Source of the DNA: an uncultured Porphyromonadaceae bacterium
GTDB lineage: Bacteria; Bacteroidota; Bacteroidia; Bacteroidales; Muribaculaceae
NCBI GenBank assembly: GCA_900548875.1
Contig: URMA01000008.1
Span: forward strand, 1 to 56,630
Length of the DNA stretch: 56,630 nt
Reading direction: 5' to 3'
Positions 34,069 to 42,548 of the stretch are shown here, piece after piece; positions within the stretch are counted from its first letter, which is position 1, and every line of letters starts with the position of its first letter. The notes under the pieces are model-generated. The model was given only the letters and a program-made list of their open reading frames with translations. It made no database searches and was not told the origin of the DNA. The position numbers and the translations under genes were made by a program.

Positions 34069-36393
34069 TCACCTCAAAAATTTCGGCACTGTAATGTATG
34101 TACCAAAACTTAGTCCGAAATTCCAGTTATGTGTAGGATAGTTGAAGTAATTTGCATAGACACTTAGCGAAGCAAACGAGAAGTTATATACCACCGACGC
34201 TTCACCCATGAATTCCACACGGTCAAACCAGCTGCCGTAAAATGGCTTTCCTTCCGGATTTTCCATAATGGCCCTCATTGGAGAGAACGCATACAGTTCT
34301 GTTCTGATCTGCAAATTCTCCATCAACTTAATAACAGGAATAATTCCTCCTGCTACAAATGAATTAGCACGCAATTTGGGAGAAAAAACGCCTTTTAATG
34401 ATTGAGTCGGAGTAAAAGCAGGAGCCTGTATGATGGTAGCAGTATAATTATCATACAATTTCTTGTTCGACATGACAACATCCATATTGGTACCTAAGGA
34501 AAATTTGTTGCCCAATTCAAAATATTTCACGGCATTGAATTCACCTTCTATCCAAGATACATTCTGATAGCCGGTACTTACTGTTCCATTTTGTGATACA
34601 TATTTTTGTTTTCCGATTATCCCCGCTACGCTGGCAAAGATATGACGGCCTGACGAAGGAAATATTTCATTATCCAAGGTCATATGTTCATATGATAGTT
34701 TGAATTGCCCTAACTTATAATGGCCTTCATCTTGTTTTGTTGTGGAGAAATCAACATTGTTCGTTGGATAGAACAGATCTTTTAAGTATCCAAATCCTGC
34801 TTTTGCTTCCATTTTGCCATGTCGGCCAAGGCCTATTCCATATATCACATTGACATAATTGTTTGCTGTAGTAATAAACGAAGGGAGATCGTCATCAAAA
34901 AACAGCACATCATCCTCATAAAACCGTTGTTTGCTCGCTCCTAACTGGATTCTCACCAATGTCGGCAATTTTGTCAGCATAGAGAATTTTGCATTCATCA
35001 ATCCACCATAATATGACTGACCAATCCAGCCCATAATGTTGGTGCTGAACGAGTTCATATCCATTGTTTCATATCCAGCCGAAACAAAAACCATATTATT
35101 GTTGGATGAAGTGATGTAGCCTCCAACCCCTAACGCAATATTGTCTTTAACAGTTGCCTTTAGTATCAAATCGAAGTTGTCGCTGTCCTTGTTCGCCTCT
35201 GGAATAGGCAATAGATCACGAACCTTCCCCGAGGAAATGGAGCGATAGTAAGCATCCTTCACTTCTTCCATTGTCAACAGTTTTTTTCGGTTATGTGAGA
35301 ACATATGTTTCAGATAATCACCCGCTTGTTTGCCAGTACCGACCACTTTTACTGAATCAAAAAGCACTTCAGGAACCCGGCTCTTGTATATTTCCCGCTT
35401 CATCGAAACCATAGGAGCCGAAATCCGGCCGGAAACCCTGCCTTTTATTGAATCCATAAATTCCATGGCACGGTCATATCCCTTTTTGCATATTGCATTG
35501 GCTTTTTGAAAATCCAACAGCCCATACTCCTTCAAATCCACATGGATTTTTATACCGTCTTCATCAGGCATCGTATTGTGTTCCTCTTGGATAATCATGC
35601 TCTCCAATTGAGAAATCAAGTTTGACGTGTCTGATTCACCATGAACTGCCACATCAATTCCAATCATTACGTCAGGAGCAAAATCTTCGCGCATGACATT
35701 GATAGGGAAATTGTCATAAATACCACCGTCGAATATCGGAACTCCGTTGTATTCTATCGGCTTGAATGCAACAGGGAAAGTCATTGACATACGGATAGCA
35801 TCACCAAGATTCCCCGACGAGAGAATGATTTTCTTCTTATTGTATACATCTGAAGCCACACATCGGAAAGGAACAAACAGCCGATTGAAATCGCCCTTAC
35901 ACAAAGCCGTATGTGGGGTAAATAATTCCAGAAATCCCAAATTCATTGGCAAGGGATTGATGAAACTTGATGGCAAAATGCTGGATGTTTTTGTCGAGTC
36001 TCTTCCCCCCAGATTAAAGGTGACAATCGCAGGTGTTCTTTCCGGCTTTAAATAATAAAATGTCTTGTTTTGGTCAATAACTCCTGTGGACCAAGAATTA
36101 AAATCATCTGAAAGAATTAATGCAAGAATTTCGTCAGGACTGTAACCGCATGCATATAGCCCACCGACAATGGCACCCATTGATGTACCAGTAATGTAGT
36201 CAATAGGGATACCATTCTCTTCCAACGCTTTGATTACACCAATATGCGCTATACCCTTCGCACCTCCTCCGCTTAGGACAAGTCCTACGGACTGGCGGGA
36301 GTTCATATCAAAATCACCTTCAGCCTTATCAGCCGGAGAGGAAATAAATGGGACGGAGGCCAGCAGCAAAGCTGACAAAATTCGTTTAAACAT
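34069..36393 (-). CDS. Patatin-like phospholipase with outer-membrane barrel
   Basis: A 774-aa protein combining a patatin domain with a surface-antigen (Omp85-like) barrel, the layout of type Vd autotransporters such as PlpD. A signal peptide ends near residue 20. The oxyanion loop LSGGGAKGIAHIG, the nucleophile GTSMG and the Asp in FDGGIYDNFP are all intact, so lipase activity is expected. A POTRA-like segment (about residues 345-395) leads into the barrel of about 370 residues, which ends in an aromatic strand (YITVPKFLR). It starts 13 bp after serB and is probably transcribed with it. Confidence 0.88.
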   Translation of the reverse strand: MFKRILSALLLASVPFISSPADKAEGDFDMNSRQSVGLVLSGGGAKGIAHIGVIKALEENGIPIDYITGTSMGAIVGGLYACGYSPDEILALILSDDFNSWSTGVIDQNKTFYYLKPERTPAIVTFNLGGRDSTKTSSILPSSFINPLPMNLGFLELFTPHTALCKGDFNRLFVPFRCVASDVYNKKKIILSSGNLGDAIRMSMTFPVAFKPIEYNGVPIFDGGIYDNFPINVMREDFAPDVMIGIDVAVHGESDTSNLISQLESMIIQEEHNTMPDEDGIKIHVDLKEYGLLDFQKANAICKKGYDRAMEFMDSIKGRVSGRISAPMVSMKREIYKSRVPEVLFDSVKVVGTGKQAGDYLKHMFSHNRKKLLTMEEVKDAYYRSISSGKVRDLLPIPEANKDSDNFDLILKATVKDNIALGVGGYITSSNNNMVFVSAGYETMDMNSFSTNIMGWIGQSYYGGLMNAKFSMLTKLPTLVRIQLGASKQRFYEDDVLFFDDDLPSFITTANNYVNVIYGIGLGRHGKMEAKAGFGYLKDLFYPTNNVDFSTTKQDEGHYKLGQFKLSYEHMTLDNEIFPSSGRHIFASVAGIIGKQKYVSQNGTVSTGYQNVSWIEGEFNAVKYFELGNKFSLGTNMDVVMSNKKLYDNYTATIIQAPAFTPTQSLKGVFSPKLRANSFVAGGIIPVIKLMENLQIRTELYAFSPMRAIMENPEGKPFYGSWFDRVEFMGEASVVYNFSFASLSVYANYFNYPTHNWNFGLSFGTYITVPKFLR

Positions 36394-36406
36394 AATTCAA
36401 ACAGAG

Positions 36407-37639
36407 TTATGGTTCATTGATGAATGAGTCTTTAAATCCAAGAAAATACAAGACGCCATCAATTCCGATGGTAGAAATGCTCTGACGTGCTGTCTGTTTC
36501 ACTTTCGGTTTCGCATGAAAAGCGATACCCAACCCCGCTACGGTGATCATCGGCAAGTCATTGGCTCCATCACCGACAGCAATTGTTTGGGCAATATCAA
36601 CATTTTCTACTTGAGCTAACAATTTCAATAATTCCGCCTTGCGTTGTCCGTCGACAACCTCACCTAAATAATTTCCGGTCAGTTTACCGTCAACTATCTC
36701 CAATTCATTGGCATAAACGTAATCAATGCCAAACCTATGTTTCAGATAATTACCAAAATATGTAAAACCGCCTGAGAGTATGGCAATTTTATAACCGGTC
36801 CGCTTTAACACGCGCATCAGACGTTCCACTCCTTCCGTAATCGGAAGATTTTCTGCAATTTCCTGCATTACAGAGACATCCAGACCTTTCAATAGCGCCA
36901 CACGCTCTTTGAAACTTTCTTTAAAATCAATTTCACCGCGCATCGCCCGTTCTGTAATTTCCCGAACCTGGGCGCCGACACCGGCCTTTTCTGCCAGTTC
37001 GTCGATTACTTCCGTTTTTATAAGGGTAGAATCCATATCAAAACAAATCAAACGACGACATCTTCGGTAAAATGTATCTTGTTGCAATGATATGTCGAAT
37101 TCCAATTCATTTGCAAGACTCATAAAATCGGACTGCATCTTGGCATAGTCTTTTGGAGTACCACGCACAGAGAACTCTATACAGCCTTTAGAATTGGACG
37201 AACACTCATCAGCTTCAGCCAAAGGCATTCGCCCGGTCAATCGCTGTATCGCATCAATATTAAGACCTTGGTTGGCTGTAACTTTAGTTACGGCTGCAAT
37301 CTGTTTTGCCGTAATATGCCGGCCTAAAATCGTTATTACGTACCGATTCTTTCCCTGCAGACTCACCCACTCGGCATAATCCGGAATTGATATGGGAGAA
37401 AAACGAATATTAACGCCCAATTCCGAAGCCTTGAACAAAAGTTCTTTCAAAATATCGCCGCTCCGACGACTGTCAGTCTTGAAAAGAATGCCTAAAGAAA
37501 GTGTATGATGAATGTCTGCCTGTCCAATATCCAATATATTTGCTTCATAATTTGCTAAAATTTCTGTCAATGCCGATGTAACTCCAGGACGATCCTGCCC
37601 GGAAATATTGATGAGTATAAGCTCAATGTTATTTTCCAT
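36407..37639 (-). CDS. serB: Phosphoserine phosphatase with two ACT domains
   Basis: A 410-aa SerB that makes L-serine from phosphoserine. Two ACT domains occupy about residues 1-170 (ILINISGQDRPGVTSALTEIL, then YVITILGRHITAKQIAAVT). The HAD core has CFDMDSTLI (nucleophile), ILSGGFTYFG and VGDGANDLPMI. The ACT pair is typical of Bacteroidota and mycobacterial SerB and should bind serine as a feedback signal. A TAAATTTG -7 element lies upstream (37659-37666, minus strand) without a clear -33 box. Confidence 0.94.
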   Translation of the reverse strand: MENNIELILINISGQDRPGVTSALTEILANYEANILDIGQADIHHTLSLGILFKTDSRRSGDILKELLFKASELGVNIRFSPISIPDYAEWVSLQGKNRYVITILGRHITAKQIAAVTKVTANQGLNIDAIQRLTGRMPLAEADECSSNSKGCIEFSVRGTPKDYAKMQSDFMSLANELEFDISLQQDTFYRRCRRLICFDMDSTLIKTEVIDELAEKAGVGAQVREITERAMRGEIDFKESFKERVALLKGLDVSVMQEIAENLPITEGVERLMRVLKRTGYKIAILSGGFTYFGNYLKHRFGIDYVYANELEIVDGKLTGNYLGEVVDGQRKAELLKLLAQVENVDIAQTIAVGDGANDLPMITVAGLGIAFHAKPKVKQTARQSISTIGIDGVLYFLGFKDSFINEP

Positions 37640-37883
37640 ATCTAAGTTAAATTTGCCTCAAATTTACCGCTTTTTCTCCTAATAATTGCTATGCGCTTAT
37701 TAAAACGGGCGTTTTTTTGAGAATTTTTTAATAGTATATTTATGCATATTAAAATATGCCGAATAACATAATTTAGCAGCTACAACGCTTATCACGACGA
37801 GGATTGATGCAAATTATCAGCAATTTATAAATTTACATTATAGGGCATCCAATGTTTAAATTCAGCTAAAACTGCATATTTTA
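37640..37883. other. AT-rich non-coding stretch between serB and the structured leader
   Basis: No gene is supported on either strand. Apart from the serB -7 candidate at 37659-37666 I see only A/T tracts and short repeats of TGCATATT-like sequence near the right end. Confidence 0.5.
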
Positions 37884-37915
37884 TTTGCATACGCAATGGA
37901 ATTTGCATATCTTTG
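37884..37915 (+). promoter_or_regulatory. Promoter for the thioredoxin-fold protein and its leader
   Basis: TTTG (37884-37887), 20 nt, TATCTTTG (37908-37915). Perfect consensus; transcription should begin near 37922, about 100 nt before the start codon. Confidence 0.75.
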
Positions 37916-37920
37916 CAACC

Positions 37921-38003
37921 GAATCTGATAGAGAAAAGAGTTTCTCTTAGCCGAAAATCGGCAGGGGTTTTTCTCAGGCGGACGCCCAAGAAAACCTTTA
38001 GTG
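37921..38003 (+). ncRNA. Structured 5' leader with three successive hairpins
   Basis: Downstream of the predicted transcription start lie AGAGAAA/TTTCTCT (37930-37936 with 37941-37947), GCCGA/TCGGC (37950-37954 with 37958-37962), and a longer, bulged stem from about 37966 to 37997 with a GGCG/CGCC core. I do not recognise the element; it could be a cis-regulatory RNA or a ribosomal-protein-like leader. Confidence 0.45.
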
Positions 38004-38022
38004 TAAATTTTATTTTTATTAA

Positions 38023-38508
38023 ATGAGGAAAACGTTATTAGCAATTGCGACGATTGCTGCCCTCGAGACCCTCCTCTCTGCACGTAATGCACAAGAAGTT
38101 GGGGTTAATGTTGATTCATTTGCTCCGAACATTACAATCACTGACAATGATTCAACATGGAAACTGAGCGATTTGCGGGGGAATTTTGTATTGCTGAATT
38201 TTTGGGCATCAAATGATGCCGAATCCAGAATCAGAAACATCGAATACAATAAAGCAATCGATAATTTTAAGAACGTCCAATTTGCATCAGTCAATTATGA
38301 CCGTAGCAAAGCCATCTATGAAGAAATCATACGATTGGACAACGTAAACAAGGATTCGCAATTTTACGACGAAGGCGGAACAAATTCTGAAGTGTATAAA
38401 CAGTTTCACCTTGAAAAGGATTTGAACAGCTATCTTTTGAATCAAAAAGGTCAAATAGTGGCAGTTAATCCTGATTTGCAAGAATTGACTAAAATCTTAT
38501 GTCAATAA
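38023..38508 (+). CDS. Thioredoxin-fold protein without active-site cysteines
   Basis: A 161-aa protein with a short N-terminal hydrophobic region (residues 4-20) that may be a signal peptide. The TlpA/AhpC-TSA pattern is clear: FAPNITITDNDSTWKLSDLRGNF, then LLNFWASNDAESRIRN, then a cis-Pro-region-like SYLLNQKGQIVAVNP. The CxxC that should follow FWA is absent (S-N-D-A in its place), and the only cysteine is near the C-terminus. It cannot be a classical disulfide reductase; a scaffold or peroxide-independent role is possible. Confidence 0.8.
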   Translation: MRKTLLAIATIAALETLLSARNAQEVGVNVDSFAPNITITDNDSTWKLSDLRGNFVLLNFWASNDAESRIRNIEYNKAIDNFKNVQFASVNYDRSKAIYEEIIRLDNVNKDSQFYDEGGTNSEVYKQFHLEKDLNSYLLNQKGQIVAVNPDLQELTKILCQ

Positions 38509-38514
38509 AACGTC

Positions 38515-38550
38515 AAAATCTGGACAATATTTATTGTTCCAGATTTTTTT
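38515..38550 (+). terminator. Terminator after the thioredoxin-fold gene
   Basis: A stem AAAATCTGGA/TCCAGATTTT extended by CAAT/ATTG with a one-base bulge (38515-38528 with 38533-38547), followed by a T run. Confidence 0.8.
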
Positions 38551-38602
38551 AGTTTTTAAGCGCTTTTTCTTCATGTCATCTGCACATTGGCACTCTTTTT
38601 GC

Positions 38603-38610
38603 TATCTTTG
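38603..38610 (+). promoter_or_regulatory. Candidate -7 element for lon
   Basis: TATCTTTG 100 nt upstream of the lon start; no TTTG at the usual distance. A second weaker candidate is TTTG (38649-38652), 22 nt, TATCTTTA (38675-38682), closer to the gene. Confidence 0.4.
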
Positions 38611-38709
38611 TAAGAAATAGATGCGTCTTTGCATAAAACACAAATAAGTTTGGTTTTCTGCATTCGACGTTCTCTATCTTTACACTATAATTTTTGACAG
38701 TTTTAAATT

Positions 38710-41154
38710 ATGATGAATTTTTTCAAAACGAGTTTCTTTGATTCCCAAGAAGATGATTCACCTCAAATCTGTTCCATTCTCACGGAAATAGCTCCCGATG
38801 AAAATGAAGAGACAGACCGAAAGGACAACATAAAGACTGACAGCATGCCAATTTTGGCATTGCGCAATATGGTATTGTTTCCCGATGTTGCGATTCCTGT
38901 TGCCGTGGGACGAAAAAAATCCTTGGCTCTGGTAAAGGCTGCCCAAAAGGCACGTCGGCCTATCGGTGTAATATGCCAGCGTGATGCAGCAGATGAAGAC
39001 CCGGATTTTGAAGATTTATACAAAATCGGTGTTGTTGCTGATATTATTAAGGTTCTTGAATTCCCTGACAATACGACAAATGTCATTCTTCAAGGACGCC
39101 ACACTTTTGAACTTAATGAAATTACAAGCAAAAATCCTTATCTGAAAGGGAATATCACCCTTGTGGATGAGGTATATCCGAACGATGACGACAAGGAGTT
39201 TGAGGTGCTGGTTTCAGGACTGAAGGACCTAACCATCAATATGCTCAACAAATTGGGCAATAAGGCAAACGAACTCATCTTCGCAGTCAAGAATATTGAC
39301 AACCCTTATCATTTGGTCAATTTTCTGTGCGTGAACTCGCCTTTGGAACCAAATGTCAAACAGCGTCTTTTGACAGAGCACTCCATCAAGCAACGTGCCT
39401 ATGAACTGTTTTCTCAAATGAACAAGGAAGCACAGCTCATTGCCATTCGTGCCGACATTGAGTCGAAAACACAACGCGATTTGTCAGAACAGCAACGGGC
39501 CCACTTCCTGCAACAACAAATACGTACAATACAAGACGAACTTGGCGACAACGAAGAAGAAGAAATCAACAACCTTTACAAGCGTGCATCCCAAAAGAAA
39601 TGGTCAGACTCCGTCAAGGCTGTTTTTGAAAAAGAGATGAAGAAGTTGGAACGTCTTCAACCACAGTCTCCTGATTTTTCTGTACAGTACAACTATATAG
39701 AAACGCTGCTTGACTTGCCTTGGAACGAATATACAGTTGACAACTTTAACCTTTCCAACGCCGAGAAGCAGCTGAACAAAGATCACTATGGACTTGAAAA
39801 CGTAAAGGACCGGATCATCGAACACCTTGCCGTTTTGAAACTTCGAGGCGATATGAAAGCACCGATTCTCTGTCTTTACGGACCTCCGGGAGTCGGCAAA
39901 ACTTCGTTGGGAAAATCTATAGCCGATGCCCTGCACCGAAAATATGTCAGAATGTCATTGGGCGGCTTGCACGATGAAGCAGAAATCCGTGGACACCGAA
40001 AGACCTATATCGGTGCCATGCCTGGACGTATCATACAGGGACTGATCAAATGTGGAAGTTCCAACCCGGTGTTTGTGCTTGACGAGATTGACAAATTAGG
40101 ACAAGACTTTAAAGGCGACCCTTCATCTGCCCTGTTGGAAGTGCTTGACCCGGAACAGAACAGTCATTTCCACGACAATTACATCGATATAGACTACGAC
40201 TTGTCGAATATCCTGTTCATTGCCACAGCCAACACATTGTCTACCCTGTCACAGCCTCTGCTTGACCGTATGGAACTGATTGATGTATCAGGTTATATCA
40301 GCGAGGAGAAAATTGAGATAGCACGTAAGCATCTTGTGCCTAAGCAACTGAAAGAGCACGGTTTCGCCCCTAAGGAAATAGATTTTCCGAAAGCAACCAT
40401 CGCGAAGATCATCAGTGCATATACACGAGAATCCGGTGTTCGTCAGTTGGAAAAGAAAATTGCCAAAATACTTCGCCGTATCGCTCGACTTAAAGCCAGC
40501 AACAAAGAGTTTTCACCAACAATATCTGTCAGCAGTTTGAAGGAACTGCTCGGACCGGAAGAATATGTGTCCGATATCTATGAAGGTAACGAATTCGTTG
40601 GAGTGGTCACCGGACTTGCTTGGACAGCCGTCGGTGGTGAAATCTTGTATATTGAATCGTCATTGTCTAAAGGAAAAGGAGAAAAGCTTACCCTTACAGG
40701 CAATTTGGGCGATGTCATGAAAGAATCGGCAGTCATTGCTCTTCAGTATTTGAAAGCCAATGCCAAACATTTCAACATTGACCCAGACAAGTTTGACAAT
40801 TTCAATGTTCACATTCACGTACCCGAAGGGGCAATTCCGAAAGACGGACCTTCTGCCGGTATTACGATGGTCACCTCTTTAGCTTCATCCTTTACCCGTA
40901 GAAAAGTTAAGGATCACATAGCTATGACGGGTGAAATCACCTTGCGTGGTAAGGTATTGCCCGTTGGTGGCATCAAAGAAAAGATTCTTGCAGCCAAACG
41001 TGCCGGAATTACTGACATCATTTTGTCTGAAGAAAACAAAAAGGACATTGATATCATCAAGCCTATATACATCAAAGGGCTGACATTCCACTATGTCAAG
41101 ACAATAAAGGAAGTGCTCGACATTGCCTTGACAGACACAGTTGTTCCAGAATAA
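38710..41154 (+). CDS. lon: ATP-dependent Lon protease
   Basis: An 814-aa LonA-type serine protease. The N-terminal substrate-binding domain starts at about residue 47 (MPILALRNMVLFPDVAIPV). Walker A is GPPGVGKTS, Walker B is PVFVLDEIDKL, and the proteolytic domain has KDGPSAGITM (catalytic Ser) and GGIKEKILAAKRAGI (catalytic Lys). Length is typical. It degrades misfolded and regulatory proteins in the cytoplasm. It converges with engB, sharing the hairpin at 41178-41212. Confidence 0.97.
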   Translation: MMNFFKTSFFDSQEDDSPQICSILTEIAPDENEETDRKDNIKTDSMPILALRNMVLFPDVAIPVAVGRKKSLALVKAAQKARRPIGVICQRDAADEDPDFEDLYKIGVVADIIKVLEFPDNTTNVILQGRHTFELNEITSKNPYLKGNITLVDEVYPNDDDKEFEVLVSGLKDLTINMLNKLGNKANELIFAVKNIDNPYHLVNFLCVNSPLEPNVKQRLLTEHSIKQRAYELFSQMNKEAQLIAIRADIESKTQRDLSEQQRAHFLQQQIRTIQDELGDNEEEEINNLYKRASQKKWSDSVKAVFEKEMKKLERLQPQSPDFSVQYNYIETLLDLPWNEYTVDNFNLSNAEKQLNKDHYGLENVKDRIIEHLAVLKLRGDMKAPILCLYGPPGVGKTSLGKSIADALHRKYVRMSLGGLHDEAEIRGHRKTYIGAMPGRIIQGLIKCGSSNPVFVLDEIDKLGQDFKGDPSSALLEVLDPEQNSHFHDNYIDIDYDLSNILFIATANTLSTLSQPLLDRMELIDVSGYISEEKIEIARKHLVPKQLKEHGFAPKEIDFPKATIAKIISAYTRESGVRQLEKKIAKILRRIARLKASNKEFSPTISVSSLKELLGPEEYVSDIYEGNEFVGVVTGLAWTAVGGEILYIESSLSKGKGEKLTLTGNLGDVMKESAVIALQYLKANAKHFNIDPDKFDNFNVHIHVPEGAIPKDGPSAGITMVTSLASSFTRRKVKDHIAMTGEITLRGKVLPVGGIKEKILAAKRAGITDIILSEENKKDIDIIKPIYIKGLTFHYVKTIKEVLDIALTDTVVPE

Positions 41155-41177
41155 AGGCAAATAAATGCTACTTATAA

Positions 41178-41212
41178 ATGAAAGGAGCTGCAAATTTTGC
41201 AGCTCCTTTCAT
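41178..41212. terminator. Bidirectional terminator between lon and engB
   Basis: A near-continuous 17-bp inverted repeat (41178-41194 with 41196-41212), with a one-nt geometric centre so the real loop is formed by opening the inner A-T pairs. Flanked by T-rich sequence to the right. Confidence 0.82.
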
Positions 41213-41219
41213 TTTATAT

Positions 41220-41816
41220 TTATAATGACTTATTAATCGAATCAATATAATCCAGAATTTCGTCTCTTCCCCGTCGATCTACACTCGACGACATAAAAAT
41301 CGGGGGTAATTCTTCCCAATATTTCAACAATTCATCCTTGTAGGCTTCAACTTTTGTACGACCGGCCACTACTCCCAGTTTGTCAAGCTTTGTGAATACA
41401 ATGCTGAACGGGACTTCGTGTTCACCTAACCACGTTAAAAATTCAATATCAATTTTTTGTGGAGCATGTCGCGAATCCACCAAGACAAACAAATTCGTCA
41501 TCTGCCAACGTTGCAGAATGTAGGATTCAATCATTTTTCGCAATGTCTCACGGGCTTCTTTCCCTCTACGGGCATATCCGTACCCAGGCAAATCGACAAT
41601 ATACCATTGATTATTGATTAAAAAATGGTTGATTAACATTGTCTTTCCAGGAGTTGCCGAGGTCATTGCAAGGTTCTTACAGCCAGTAAGCATATTAATA
41701 AGAGACGATTTTCCGACATTCGACCTTCCAATGAAAGCGTATTCGGGAAGATTTCCTTCCGGACATTTTTTCACATCAGCACTGCTAATAACAAATTTTG
41801 CGTCTTTAATCAGCAT
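41220..41816 (-). CDS. engB: Ribosome biogenesis GTP-binding protein EngB (YsxC/YihA)
   Basis: A 198-aa TRAFAC GTPase needed for 50S assembly. G1 is GRSNVGKSSLIN, G3 is IVDLPGYGYARRG, G4 is FTKLDKLG, and SSSVDRRG is the G5 region. The start ATG lies 94 bp from the divergent recR. A minus-strand TAACTTTG (41846-41853) is a possible -7 element. Confidence 0.96.
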   Translation of the reverse strand: MLIKDAKFVISSADVKKCPEGNLPEYAFIGRSNVGKSSLINMLTGCKNLAMTSATPGKTMLINHFLINNQWYIVDLPGYGYARRGKEARETLRKMIESYILQRWQMTNLFVLVDSRHAPQKIDIEFLTWLGEHEVPFSIVFTKLDKLGVVAGRTKVEAYKDELLKYWEELPPIFMSSSVDRRGRDEILDYIDSINKSL

Positions 41817-41909
41817 AACAAATCACAAGTTATTATAAACAAAATCAAAGTTACGGAAAAAAACGACAAAAAGCACTATGTTTTCTCATTTTAAGCGTAT
41901 TTTTGTAGT

Positions 41910-42539
41910 ATGGAAAAAGAATTTTCATCATCATTGTTGGAAAACGCGGTAAATGAATTTGCCCATTTGCCCGGCATTGGAAGAAAAACCGCTCTTCGAC
42001 TTGTTCTCCATTTGCTTAGAGAAGACGAACAAGTGGCCTTGCGTTTGGGTGAATCCTTGATCCGGTTACGTAAAGAAATCAAATATTGCAAAATTTGTCA
42101 CAATATCTCAGAAACGGACATATGCCCTATTTGCGCTAATCCAACAAGAGATACAACCACCGTATGCGTTGTAGAAAATGTAAAAGATGTCATGATTATT
42201 GAGAATACGCATCAGTTCAATGGTCTGTATCATGTCTTGGGCGGACTGATATCCCCTATGGACGGGATAGGCCCTCAGGACATCGAAATCGAAAGCCTTG
42301 TAGAGCGTGTGAAATCCGGTAATGTGAAAGAAGTAATTCTGGCACTCAGCGCCACAATGGAAGGCGACACAACCAACTTCTACATTTTCCGTAAGCTATC
42401 GCCTTATGAAACGACCATTTCGATGCTGGCCCGTGGCGTAGCCATTGGCAACGAAATCGAATATACCGATGAGGTGACTTTGGGCCGCTCTATTCTCAAC
42501 AGAACACTATTCACCGACAGTTTTAAGAACACGAAATAA
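41910..42539 (+). CDS. recR: Recombination mediator RecR
   Basis: A 209-aa RecR, a clamp-like partner of RecO/RecF in gap repair. HhH PGIGRKTALRL, the zinc site C-K-I-C ... C-P-I-C, and the Toprim VCVVENVKDVMIIENT are present. A TATTTTTG -7 element ends 4 nt before the ATG (41898-41905), so the mRNA may have no leader. It leads recR-GT2-GNAT. Confidence 0.95.
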   Translation: MEKEFSSSLLENAVNEFAHLPGIGRKTALRLVLHLLREDEQVALRLGESLIRLRKEIKYCKICHNISETDICPICANPTRDTTTVCVVENVKDVMIIENTHQFNGLYHVLGGLISPMDGIGPQDIEIESLVERVKSGNVKEVILALSATMEGDTTNFYIFRKLSPYETTISMLARGVAIGNEIEYTDEVTLGRSILNRTLFTDSFKNTK

Positions 42540-42548
42540 TCTTTTGGC

